DNA of 64,000 nucleotides from Idiomarina sp. A28L (GTDB lineage: Bacteria; Pseudomonadota; Gammaproteobacteria; Enterobacterales; Alteromonadaceae): the NCBI RefSeq assembly GCF_000218785.1, contig NZ_AFPO01000012.1, positions 1 through 64,000 of the forward strand, read 5' to 3'. The notes beneath the pieces were generated by a model that saw only the letters and a list, made by a program, of their open reading frames with translations, was not told the DNA's origin and did not search any database. Made by a program: the position numbers and the translations under genes. Positions within the stretch are counted from its first letter, which is position 1. Every line of letters starts with the position of its first letter. Shown one piece after another: positions 51,570-60,298 of the stretch.

Positions 51570-52715
51570 ATGAAGAAGATTTTAGGAATATTAGGGATTT
51601 TATTTTTAACAGTTAACTTTAATTCATTAGCGAATGTAAATAATAATACTGAGTACATGAGCGATCATTTAATTGTTTGTAATAGCGTCCAAGACACCCT
51701 CAGTTGTGACAGCGTAACAACAACGTATCTTGAACAAGAAACTCGATTTAAGTTCGGTGATGACGAGCCAGAAGTTTGTACCTTCAACTGCCCCATCGCT
51801 CCTGTAGCCCCTGAACCGGGATCCGGAGGGCCTACTTTAAGTGTTGATTATATAATTGTTGACGCTGCAAACGGTTCTGTAACTCGAGTAAAAGTAGAAA
51901 GGTTTGCCAACTTTGGGCAAAGTAGCTTTCACGCTACCCATGTGACTCCAACCTCTAATGACATCGCTTTCGGTGTATTGACTTATGAACTCGAAGTTAA
52001 ATATCTAGCGCTTTTAGAAACTTTAACTTTTACTCAAGCATCTGAAGGAGCCGCATTCCTTAATAGTAGTGGGCAAACTTTATCAGATCTGGGATTTACT
52101 AATCCCGGAGCTACCAGTGCTGATGTAAATTCCGTTGCAAGTTGCCCTACTGCATATTCTTGGGTTAGCAATGACCGACCTGACCCTACTCTTCCTTCCT
52201 GCAGAGCTTTCATTCAAGGCCAACTTGATCGAATGGGTGCAGAGGCATACGATGGTAGAGGTTTTGGCGCTGAGTTTTACGACACATTGTCTGACTGGGG
52301 CGTTGAACTTGACCTTGGTTTCATTAGCGCAAAGGTGCCGGAGCACGGAACATTCCGCATGATCTTTAATAACGACGATGGCTCTCGATTGGTGTTAGAC
52401 ATTCAAATTGATGGTGCGCTGCTAACTGCGGACATCAATATGTTGCATTCTCGTGCGGCAAGTGGCGAGTCACTTGCTACCTTTGATGAAGATATGACAT
52501 CGGGCTCTGGTTCTCAGGATATATCATACCACGAAGCGAATTCCATCTTCGGCGCATTCGATTGCGGACCACAACTTCGTACACTCGGTGTCCATCAGAC
52601 TTTCCGAGTTGAATTTCTCGAATTCGACGATCAAGGCAGACCAAGTCGAGTTAGATTCGTTCTTCTAGATCAATATGACGTAAATATTGAAGAAATTGTT
52701 TGCACCAACACTTAG
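51570..52715 (+). CDS. Secreted protein of unknown family
   Basis: 381 residues. A clear signal peptide (about 1-21, cut near SLA-NVNN) leads into an Asn/Thr-rich segment and a short Pro/Gly linker (about 76-90, APVAPEPGSGG). A mostly beta-predicted, acidic region follows. Eight or more cysteines are spread through the mature chain (for example CNSVQDTLSC, CTFNC, CPTAY, PSCRAF, FDCG, VCTNT), which suggests disulfides. I recognise no domain and no catalytic motif. The upstream DNA and the first 30 codons are much richer in AT than neighbouring genes, a possible sign of separate origin. Convergent with trpS across a strong terminator. Confidence 0.75.
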   Translation: MKKILGILGILFLTVNFNSLANVNNNTEYMSDHLIVCNSVQDTLSCDSVTTTYLEQETRFKFGDDEPEVCTFNCPIAPVAPEPGSGGPTLSVDYIIVDAANGSVTRVKVERFANFGQSSFHATHVTPTSNDIAFGVLTYELEVKYLALLETLTFTQASEGAAFLNSSGQTLSDLGFTNPGATSADVNSVASCPTAYSWVSNDRPDPTLPSCRAFIQGQLDRMGAEAYDGRGFGAEFYDTLSDWGVELDLGFISAKVPEHGTFRMIFNNDDGSRLVLDIQIDGALLTADINMLHSRAASGESLATFDEDMTSGSGSQDISYHEANSIFGAFDCGPQLRTLGVHQTFRVEFLEFDDQGRPSRVRFVLLDQYDVNIEEIVCTNT

Positions 52716-52778
52716 TTGTTTGATTAGACGCTTTAAGAACAACTGACTCATCCTAAAATATGTTGACGGGTCAAACAC

Positions 52779-52822
52779 AAAAAGGCCGCCTTGCTGAACT
52801 GATCAGTAAGGCGGCCTTCTTT
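52779..52822. terminator. Bidirectional terminator between ORFan and trpS
   Basis: Stem AAGGCCGCCTT/AAGGCGGCCTT (52782-52792 and 52808-52818) with a second small stem in the loop. The plus side ends in TCTTTG and the minus side in TTTGTG. Confidence 0.88.
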
Positions 52823-52840
52823 GCATGCACTTTCTAAACG

Positions 52841-53845
52841 CTACCGCGGTAACACGAACCCTACGGCATCATATACACGGCGCACGGTATCGGCGGCTAC
52901 TTCGCGGGCTTTGCTAGCACCTTTGGCGAGTACTGCATTCATCGCGGCTTCATCGCTACGAATCTCATGGAAGCGCTGCTGCATTGGCTCTAAAAAGGCT
53001 ACCACCGCATCGGCGACATCACCTTTTAAGTGGCCATACATTTTGCCTTCGTATTCGGGCACTAACGAATCGATACTGCGGCCAGTGGCACCCGAAAGTA
53101 AGGTGAGCAAGTTAGAAACGCCCGGCTTTTCTTCTGGGTTGAAGTAAATGCGTGCTTGCTCATCAGAATCGGTTACCGCACGTTTAATTTTCTTGGCGAT
53201 TTTTTTCGGTTCTTCTAATAACCCAATGTAGTTGTTGGGGTTATCATCTGATTTCGACATCTTTTTAGTTGGATCTTGTAGGCTCATAATGCGCGCACCG
53301 TGCTGCGGAATAAACGGCTCTGGCACTTTGAATACATCGCCATAAATATTATTGAAACGGGTGGCAATATCGCGTGCTAACTCAAGGTGTTGTTTCTGAT
53401 CGTTACCTACTGGCACTTCATGCGCGTTATACAACAAGATATCGGCGGCCATCAGCACTGGGTAGGTAAATAAACCCGCGTTCATATTCGATTCTTGCTT
53501 CTGTGATTTATCTTTGTATTGGGTCATGCGGTTAAGCTCGCCCATTTGCGTGTAGCAGTTCAATATCCAGGCAAGCTGCGAATGTTCTGGCACATGCGAT
53601 TGCAAGAATAAGGTGCTGCGCTCTGGATCAAGCCCACACGCCATGTATAGCGCAAGGCCATCGAGAGTTGCATTACGCAGTGCTTGCGGATCTTGGCGCA
53701 CGGTGATGGCGTGTAAATCAACCAGCATAAAGTGGCAATTATGGCTATCTTGCATGCTCACCCATTGGCGCAATGCTCCCATGTAATTACCAATGGTTAA
53801 TTGCCCAGAAGGCTGGCACCCACTTAATACTACTGGCTTGGTCAT
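52841..53845 (-). CDS. trpS: Tryptophanyl-tRNA synthetase
   Basis: 334 residues, the usual bacterial length. Class I signatures TIGN (17-20, the HIGH motif) and KMSKS (195-199) are intact, and [21 protein letters not shown] is the family start (landmark only). It charges tRNA-Trp. rpe lies upstream on the same strand; the gph gene found between them in E. coli is absent. Confidence 0.98.
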   Translation of the reverse strand: MTKPVVLSGCQPSGQLTIGNYMGALRQWVSMQDSHNCHFMLVDLHAITVRQDPQALRNATLDGLALYMACGLDPERSTLFLQSHVPEHSQLAWILNCYTQMGELNRMTQYKDKSQKQESNMNAGLFTYPVLMAADILLYNAHEVPVGNDQKQHLELARDIATRFNNIYGDVFKVPEPFIPQHGARIMSLQDPTKKMSKSDDNPNNYIGLLEEPKKIAKKIKRAVTDSDEQARIYFNPEEKPGVSNLLTLLSGATGRSIDSLVPEYEGKMYGHLKGDVADAVVAFLEPMQQRFHEIRSDEAAMNAVLAKGASKAREVAADTVRRVYDAVGFVLPR

Positions 53846-53996
53846 TTGTTTACCTACTTTGTTGTTCGCTTTTATGCTTACTTTAAGAAAATTAAGGTTA
53901 ATGAAAATCAGACCTATGAAGTGCAGGCTTCATGAATTTCATTCAAGTTTGTTTATTTTTAACATGAACCGCATTCATGTTTAACGGTTCTACAGG

Positions 53997-54674
53997 CTAT
54001 GCTCGCGTGCTAGCAGCCAATTCTGCCCGCATTTTCTTAATTACTTCAGCATAATCAGGCTGATTGAAAATAGCGGAGCCGGCCACAAACATATCGGCAC
54101 CGGCATCGGCAATTTCGCGAATATTATCTACTTTCACGCCGCCATCAACTTCTAGCACGATGTTACGCCCACTTGCATCGATACGCTCGCGCACTTGCCG
54201 TAATTTATCGAGCGTTGATGGAATAAAGCTCTGGCCGCCGAACCCTGGGTTCACCGACATCAGCAAAATCATGTCCAGCTTATCCATTACGTAATCAAGA
54301 TAATGCAGTGGCGTTGCTGGGTTAAACACTAAGCCCGCTTTACAACCCGCATCTTTTATCAACTGCAAGGTGCGATCGATGTGCACCGAAGCTTCAGGAT
54401 GAAAGGTAATCATGCTGGCACCGGCATCGGCAAATTGCGGCACGAGTGAATCTACCGGCTGCACCATTAAATGCACATCTATTGGCGCGGTAACTCCATG
54501 TTTACGCAACGCTTCGCACACCATGGGGCCAATAGTAAGGTTGGGCACGAAATGGTTATCCATTACATCGAAATGCACCACATCGGCGCCAGCAGCTAAC
54601 ACTGCATCTACTTCTTCGCCCAAACGCGCAAAGTTAGCCGATAAAATTGAAGGTGCAATGAGAAATTCTGCCAT
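53997..54674 (-). CDS. rpe: Ribulose-phosphate 3-epimerase
   Basis: 225 residues. TIM-barrel enzyme with [35 protein letters not shown] (the metal-binding His and Asp), [16 protein letters not shown] and VDGGV. It interconverts ribulose 5-phosphate and xylulose 5-phosphate in the pentose phosphate pathway. The ATG at 54674 has an AAGGAA ribosome site; a TTG two codons earlier is unlikely. The dam and damX genes that precede rpe in E. coli are not here. Confidence 0.98.
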   Translation of the reverse strand: MAEFLIAPSILSANFARLGEEVDAVLAAGADVVHFDVMDNHFVPNLTIGPMVCEALRKHGVTAPIDVHLMVQPVDSLVPQFADAGASMITFHPEASVHIDRTLQLIKDAGCKAGLVFNPATPLHYLDYVMDKLDMILLMSVNPGFGGQSFIPSTLDKLRQVRERIDASGRNIVLEVDGGVKVDNIREIADAGADMFVAGSAIFNQPDYAEVIKKMRAELAASTRA

Positions 54675-54913
54675 GTGCAATTCCTTACCTGTAGTTTTCT
54701 TGTGGTATGCGCCAGCAGAGTGCTTTTGAAACGCATTTACTAGCCGAAGAATAATTGGCGCCTAGTTTAGCAACTCATGGGCTTTCATTCACCTGAAAAA
54801 CGTTATTAGCGTTTTTTAACATTTGCTGATAAATTACACACATTGAAAATATAAGAAATTGCCTACAACAATTGTAATAAAAAGCAGTTATAAGAAGTAG
54901 CATCACTCCCGCA

Positions 54914-54931
54914 AACGGAAGTATATCCGTT
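54914..54931. repeat. Small inverted repeat upstream of the 101-residue gene
   Basis: AACGGA-AGTATA-TCCGTT, about 26 bp before the ATG. It could be an operator or a leader hairpin; no regulator is known. Confidence 0.4.
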
Positions 54932-54956
54932 AGGGAAGCGCAGTATAGGAATCAGT

Positions 54957-55262
54957 ATGATAAAAATATCCGTTATCCTCGCAGGTATAGCTGTTGCAGG
55001 TTTAATGTCTTGGCAAGTAGCCGCGAACCGCCCCGCAACCGATTGCACAATTAAAGTTTCGATACCTGGCGAGCGCCAAGTGGTGCAGCGTATCGATTGC
55101 GCCGCAAGTTTAAACTGGGTTGAGTGGGTATCTGGAAAAAGCCGTTCCCCACAGTTTCACTTTCTTGATTTACTCGAACTTCTATTCGGTAACAAGAGTA
55201 ACCAGCCGAGTTCTTCCGGTTTAAACACGAACAACCTGCTTACTCATTCATTTTTCCGCTAA
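54957..55262 (+). CDS. Small exported protein of unknown function
   Basis: 101 residues. The N-terminus (MIKISVILAGIAVAGLMSW) is a signal peptide or anchor. The mature part has two cysteines (TDCTIKV and RIDCAAS), which could pair, a hydrophobic FHFLDLLELLFG segment and a Ser/Asn-rich tail. An AGGA ribosome site lies 6 nt before the ATG. I recognise no family. It lies 41 bp upstream of the DUF2970 gene on the same strand and may share its transcript. Confidence 0.6.
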   Translation: MIKISVILAGIAVAGLMSWQVAANRPATDCTIKVSIPGERQVVQRIDCAASLNWVEWVSGKSRSPQFHFLDLLELLFGNKSNQPSSSGLNTNNLLTHSFFR

Positions 55263-55303
55263 GCTCGGATCGTTCTTAAATAGCCCACCCTAAAGGAATC
55301 ACC

Positions 55304-55564
55304 ATGCACAGCGAACATTCGCAACGCACTGAAGAAACGCATCAAGCCGATAGCGAAAACGGGAGTTTTGAAAAGCCTGGGCTTTGGGCAGTAGTGATGA
55401 GTGTATTGGCGGCAATGTTTGGTGTGCAAACTGAAGCCAACCGCCGCCGTGATTTCTCGAGCGGCAACCCCATGGCTTACATTATTGTTTTCGTTATTTT
55501 CTTAGCGCTGTTTGTGCTCGGTATTGCTGGCCTTGTTACCTTAGTGATATCGCTCGCGGGCTAG
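55304..55564 (+). CDS. DUF2970 membrane protein
   Basis: 86 residues. A charged N-terminus, then SVLAAMFGVQTEANRRRDFS, the DUF2970 signature, and one long C-terminal membrane helix (about 58-85). Small DUF2970 proteins are common in beta- and gammaproteobacteria; no function is known. An AAGGAA ribosome site precedes the ATG. Confidence 0.88.
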   Translation: MHSEHSQRTEETHQADSENGSFEKPGLWAVVMSVLAAMFGVQTEANRRRDFSSGNPMAYIIVFVIFLALFVLGIAGLVTLVISLAG

Positions 55565-55592
55565 CTTTAAGGAAATATCAACCCCTTAATAA

Positions 55593-55624
55593 AAACGCCC
55601 CGAAGCCTGAACCTCGGGGCGTGC
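55593..55624. terminator. Terminator between DUF2970 gene and prlC
   Basis: GC-rich stem ACGCCCCGA(A)G/CTCGGGGCGT. The strong T-run is on the minus strand, so it mainly ends prlC. Confidence 0.88.
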
Positions 55625-55667
55625 TTGTATCGGCAACCTAATCTTACACTTAAACTTGGGGTTACAG

Positions 55668-57707
55668 TTACGCGGCGATACCAGAATGGCGCAACAATGG
55701 CGCAATATCGGGTTCGCGGCCGCGGAAAGCTTTGAATAGGTCCATGGCATCTCTACTGCCACCCATTTCTAGAATGTTCTCTAAAAACGCGCGGCCAGTA
55801 TCAGCATTAAAAATGCCTTCTTCTTCAAACCTTGCAAAAGCATCGGCCGAGAGCACTTCTGCCCACTTGTAGCTGTAATACCCTGCCGCATAACCGCCGG
55901 CAAAAATATGCCCGAAGCTGTGTTGGAAACGGTTGTAAGCTGGTGGCTTCACTACTGAAACCTGATTCCGCACTGCATCTAAAGTGCCTTGTATATTCAC
56001 ATCGGCGCCAGCTTGGTGAATTTGCATATCAAATAATGAAAACTCGAGCTGACGCACCATTTGCATGGCCGCTTGGAAATTCCGCGCCGCCAACATGCGC
56101 TCAAGCAAATCTTCTGGCAGTGGCTCGCCGGTTTCATAATGCCCAGAAATAAACGCCAACGCCTCAGGCTCCCAGCACCAGTTCTCAAGGAACTGGCTCG
56201 GTAACTCTACCGCATCCCACGCCACGCCGTTTATACCGGAAACGCCCGCTACATCAATTTTGGTGAGCATGTGGTGTAAGCCGTGGCCAAATTCATGGAA
56301 CAAGGTAATCACTTCATCGTGGGTAAATAACGCTGGCTTATCGCCCACCGGCTTGTTGAAATTGCAGGTTAAATACGCCAATGGCAGCTGCAATTGGCCA
56401 TCAGGTAAACGGCGGCGAACGGCGCAATCAGCCATCCAAGCGCCACCTCGTTTCTTCGCCCGGGCATACAAATCAAGATAAAAACCAGCACGCAATTCAC
56501 CGCTGTTATCACTGATTTCGAAATATTTTACCTGCGGGTGCCACGTTTCTGCTTTGGCTTCTTTAATTTGAATTCCAAATAAGCGTTCAGCCACGGTAAA
56601 CAAACCCTGCACTACCTTCTGCTCTGGGAAATATGGCCGCAGCTGCTCATCAGAGATATTGTATGAATTCTGTTTTAGCTTTTCGGCGTAATATGGGATA
56701 TCCCATGAATTCAGCTCGTTAACGCCGTATTCTTTGTTCGCAAAGGCTTTTATCTCAGCCATCTCTTCTTTCGCTTGCGGCAGTGAGCGGCGAGCAAGAT
56801 CTTGCAAGAAATGCACTACTTGCTCGGTGTTATCGGCCATTTTAGTGGCTAACGACATTTCCGCGAAATCCTCAAAGCCAAGCAGCTCCGCCAACTCGTG
56901 TCGTAGCGCCAGAATTTCTTGCATAATCGCGGTGTTATCAAACTTGCCTGCATCAGGCCCCAACTCTGAAGAGCGAGTTACATAAGCTTCGTACATGGTT
57001 TCCCGCAGCTTACCGCTATCGGCATACATCATTACCGGCAAATAACTTGGGATATCCATAGTGAACACCCAGCCTTCAAGCTGTTTTTCTTCAGCAGCCT
57101 CTTTTGCGCCTGCAATGGCACTTTCTGGCAAGCCCGTTAATTCATTTTCATCAGTTACGTGGGCGAACCAATGGTTAGTGGCATCGAGCACTTGGTTGCT
57201 GAACTGCGAAGTAATTTGCGAAAGGCGGTTTTGAATTTCGCCATAACGTTTTTTTGCCTCATCTTCGAGGCCCACACCCGAAAGCTTAAAATCACGAATT
57301 GTTTCCGTTACCACACGCTGCTGTGGCTCGCTCAACTGGGTAAACTCCGGGCCGGCTGCCAGCGCTTGATAAGCTTGGTATAGGCCTTCATGTTGGCCTA
57401 CCCAAGTAGCATATTCGGAGAGTAATTCAAGGCAGCCATCATGAGCTTCTCGCAGCGCTTCTTCGCTCATCACTGAGTTTAGGTGCGAAACTGGGCCCCA
57501 AATCTTGGTGAGCTTATCATCAACATGCTCGAGTGGTGCTACCAATGTTTCCCAGGTAGGTGCTGTTTGCCCTACTACTTGTTCAATGGCTTGCCTGCTT
57601 TCGGCAATACCTGCCTCAATGGCAGGTTGCACATGCTCTGCTTTAATTTTTGAAAAAGGCGGGTGAGTAAACTCACCAAGCAGAGGGTTCGTTGCATTCA
57701 TTGTCAT
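55668..57707 (-). CDS. prlC: Oligopeptidase A (M3 metallopeptidase)
   Basis: 679 residues, almost the length of E. coli PrlC/OpdA (680). The zinc motif HEFGH (His471, Glu472, His475) lies in FHEFGHGLHHML, and ENWCWEPEALAF and the C-terminal GYYSYKWAEVLSADAF are family-specific. A cytoplasmic enzyme that degrades short peptides, including cleaved signal peptides. The ATG at 57707 has an AAGGAAAA ribosome site; the ATG two codons later is also possible. Confidence 0.98.
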   Translation of the reverse strand: MTMNATNPLLGEFTHPPFSKIKAEHVQPAIEAGIAESRQAIEQVVGQTAPTWETLVAPLEHVDDKLTKIWGPVSHLNSVMSEEALREAHDGCLELLSEYATWVGQHEGLYQAYQALAAGPEFTQLSEPQQRVVTETIRDFKLSGVGLEDEAKKRYGEIQNRLSQITSQFSNQVLDATNHWFAHVTDENELTGLPESAIAGAKEAAEEKQLEGWVFTMDIPSYLPVMMYADSGKLRETMYEAYVTRSSELGPDAGKFDNTAIMQEILALRHELAELLGFEDFAEMSLATKMADNTEQVVHFLQDLARRSLPQAKEEMAEIKAFANKEYGVNELNSWDIPYYAEKLKQNSYNISDEQLRPYFPEQKVVQGLFTVAERLFGIQIKEAKAETWHPQVKYFEISDNSGELRAGFYLDLYARAKKRGGAWMADCAVRRRLPDGQLQLPLAYLTCNFNKPVGDKPALFTHDEVITLFHEFGHGLHHMLTKIDVAGVSGINGVAWDAVELPSQFLENWCWEPEALAFISGHYETGEPLPEDLLERMLAARNFQAAMQMVRQLEFSLFDMQIHQAGADVNIQGTLDAVRNQVSVVKPPAYNRFQHSFGHIFAGGYAAGYYSYKWAEVLSADAFARFEEEGIFNADTGRAFLENILEMGGSRDAMDLFKAFRGREPDIAPLLRHSGIAA

Positions 57708-57929
57708 TGCTGTTTTCCTTTTAAATCAGGTAAGGAATGGCTTCAACATCATTCAGAAGCACTGCTAGATTCTGGTAATACCCTATTAATGCGGCCGCAA
57801 GTGCGCAGTTTCAAGGCCAAGCGCCGGAATCAATCGTTAGGTTGGGGTTTATTCATACGAAAAAACCGATACAATCGATTGCAAAGAACTGTTCATGTCC
57901 TTTTGCCAACGGATAACCAACGGAAATTT

Positions 57930-60221
57930 ATGATGAAAACAACAAAAATAATAGCGCTTGCCGCCGGGGCTTCATTGCTGCTAAGTGCATGCGCAACTAG
58001 CCCAGAAATGCCTTCGCCGCGCGGGCAAGCTAGCCCAATGCCAGCCGATACCACATTCTCTCTCGCTGATATTTATGCCAGCGATATGTTCAGCGCAAAA
58101 AGCTTTCCAACTACCCGTTGGCTAGCCGATGGCTCTGGCTACACCACTTTGGAAAGTGCCGAAGATGGAGGCCGCGATATTGTGCGCTACCACCCAGAAA
58201 CTGAAGAACGCACTGTGTTGGTATATGCCGCACAACTGCAACCCGAAGGCGCTGAAGAGCCCTTACGCATTGCCAACTACGAATGGTCGGAAGATGGTAA
58301 GCAATTGCTTATTTTCACCAACACCAAGCGTTCATGGCGCACACACACTTTAGGCGATTACTGGGTATTAAACTTAGAAAACGGACGCTTAGTACAGCTC
58401 GGTGCCGATTTCCCGGCCTCTACGTTGCAGTTTGCCAAGTTTGATCCTGCCGGTAGCCGCGTTGCCTATGTAATGCAGAACAACATTTATGTGCAAGATT
58501 TAGCTTCGTTGGATATTACCCAAATCACCAGCGATGGTAGCAGTACCATTATTAACGGCACCTTTGATTGGGTGAACGAGGAAGAGTTTTCGTTACGCGA
58601 TGGGTTTCGTTGGTCGCCTGATGGCGAACATATTGCTTACTGGCAGCTTGATACCAGTGGCGTGCCCATGTTCACCATGATCGATAACGTGAGCGAGCTT
58701 TACCCTACCCTCACTGAATTCCCTTACCCGAAGGTAGGCGAAACCAACTCAGAATTGCGCGTAGGTACTATCTCTGCCAGCGGTGGCGATACTACATGGG
58801 TGCAATTACCCGGTGACCCGCGGCAAAACTACATTGTGCGCATGGAATGGGCTGGCAACAGCGATGAGCTAATGGTTCAGCACATGAACCGCGCCCAAAA
58901 TAACATGCAATTTTGGTTAGCTGAGCGCGCTACCGGTGAAGCGGTTTCATTGATTACCGAGCAGAGCAATGCATGGGTTGAGCAGGTAGATGATGTTCGT
59001 TTCTTCCGCGATGGCCAAAGCTTCTTATGGCAGAGCGAACGTTCTGGTTACCGCCATCTATACCGTTTCGACCGCGATGGTAATGGCCTCACGCCATTAA
59101 CCGAAGGCGATTACGATATCGTGCAAATGCTAGAAATCGTAGCAGATGAACAAGGCAATGGTTATGCCTGGTTTATCGCTTCGCCAGAAAACCCGCTGCA
59201 ACGCTATTTATTCCGGGTTGATTTAAGCGGTGAAACGCCAGCTGAACGCATTACCCCGCAAGATTGGCCGGGTTATCATGGTTACACCGTATCGCGCGAT
59301 GGCCGTTTTGCTCTGCACACCGTAACGCGCATGGGTGTTCCTACTGAAACGCGCATGGTGCGGTTGCCAGATCACAGCGTAATTAACGAACTCGAAATGA
59401 ACACCGAATTGAAAGAAGTGTTGGCTGAAAAGCTTACCGCTGACGTTGAGTTTTTCCAAGTGGAAGCACGCGATGGCCTAATGCTTGATGGTTACTTAAA
59501 GCGCCCCGCTGATTTTGATCCAAGCAAAAAATATCCGTTAATTATGCATATCTACGGAGAGCCATGGGGCCAAACAGTAGCCGACCGCTGGTTAGGCCAA
59601 ACCCACTTGTGGCACGATTACATGACCCAGCTAGGTTATGTGGTGGTTTCTATTGATAACCGTGGCACACGCTCACCACGGGGCCAAGAATGGCGCCATT
59701 CGATATACATGCAGCTTGGTATTATCACTGTGCGCGATCAAGCCGATGCGCTTGATCAAATGTTAGCGCGTTGGGATTGGATAGATGGCAACCGTGTAGG
59801 TATGTGGGGCCACAGTGGTGGTGGTTCACAAACCCTGAATGCATTATTCCGTTACCCTGAGAAATTCCATGCGGGCGTGGCGTTAGCGCCGGTTCCAGAT
59901 TTACGTTTATACGATACTATTTATCAAGAACGTTATTCTGGTTTGCTGCCTGATGCGGCAGAAAGCTACGAAGAAACTTCAGCGGTTACCCATGCAGCGA
60001 ACCTGCAAGGCAGCCTGTTGTTAGTTCACGGCACCGCCGATGATAACGTGCATTACCAAGGTAGTGAACGCTTGCAAGATGAACTTATCAAGCACAACAA
60101 ACAGTTCCGTTTCATGGGCTACCCGAACCGTACTCACGGCATTCGTGAAGGCGAAGGCACTAGTTTGCACCTGCGCACCATGGTTACTGAGTTTTTCTGG
60201 GAATCAATTCCGGTTAAATAA
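57930..60221 (+). CDS. DPP-IV-like S9 peptidase, predicted lipoprotein
   Basis: 763 residues. The signal has lipobox LSAC (Cys21). An eight-bladed beta-propeller of the DPP-IV N-terminal type (about 50-500) comes before an alpha/beta-hydrolase domain with Ser629 (WGHSGGG), Asp704 (HGTADDNVH) and His736 (NRTHG). Spacing of the triad is close to that of human DPP-IV. The double glutamate of aminopeptidase activity is probably EE in FDWVNEEEFSLRDG. It should remove N-terminal X-Pro dipeptides from peptides in the periplasm. Of the two adjacent ATGs (57930, 57933) either can be the start; a longer upstream extension in frame overlaps prlC and is not real. Confidence 0.93.
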   Translation: MMKTTKIIALAAGASLLLSACATSPEMPSPRGQASPMPADTTFSLADIYASDMFSAKSFPTTRWLADGSGYTTLESAEDGGRDIVRYHPETEERTVLVYAAQLQPEGAEEPLRIANYEWSEDGKQLLIFTNTKRSWRTHTLGDYWVLNLENGRLVQLGADFPASTLQFAKFDPAGSRVAYVMQNNIYVQDLASLDITQITSDGSSTIINGTFDWVNEEEFSLRDGFRWSPDGEHIAYWQLDTSGVPMFTMIDNVSELYPTLTEFPYPKVGETNSELRVGTISASGGDTTWVQLPGDPRQNYIVRMEWAGNSDELMVQHMNRAQNNMQFWLAERATGEAVSLITEQSNAWVEQVDDVRFFRDGQSFLWQSERSGYRHLYRFDRDGNGLTPLTEGDYDIVQMLEIVADEQGNGYAWFIASPENPLQRYLFRVDLSGETPAERITPQDWPGYHGYTVSRDGRFALHTVTRMGVPTETRMVRLPDHSVINELEMNTELKEVLAEKLTADVEFFQVEARDGLMLDGYLKRPADFDPSKKYPLIMHIYGEPWGQTVADRWLGQTHLWHDYMTQLGYVVVSIDNRGTRSPRGQEWRHSIYMQLGIITVRDQADALDQMLARWDWIDGNRVGMWGHSGGGSQTLNALFRYPEKFHAGVALAPVPDLRLYDTIYQERYSGLLPDAAESYEETSAVTHAANLQGSLLLVHGTADDNVHYQGSERLQDELIKHNKQFRFMGYPNRTHGIREGEGTSLHLRTMVTEFFWESIPVK

Positions 60222-60246
60222 GTACTTACTTATCTAAACATTTAGA

Positions 60247-60280
60247 ACAACAAAGCCCGCTTGCGCGGGCTTTGTTTTGA
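60247..60280. terminator. Bidirectional terminator between S9 peptidase and TPR-GGDEF genes
   Basis: Stem AACAAAGCCCGC/GCGGGCTTTGTT with a TTGC loop, followed by TTGA; the reverse strand also ends in a T-containing tract. Confidence 0.9.
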
Positions 60281-60298
60281 TTTATGCGATAAAGCAAG

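Noticed and set aside
53961-53981. AACATGAA/TTCATGTT inverted repeat between rpe and trpS
   Set aside because: No T-run in the rpe direction; could be chance. Too weak to call a terminator or operator.
54795-54817. AAAAACG/CGTTTTT hairpin upstream of the 101-residue gene
   Set aside because: Looks like a terminator but no gene on the plus strand ends nearby.
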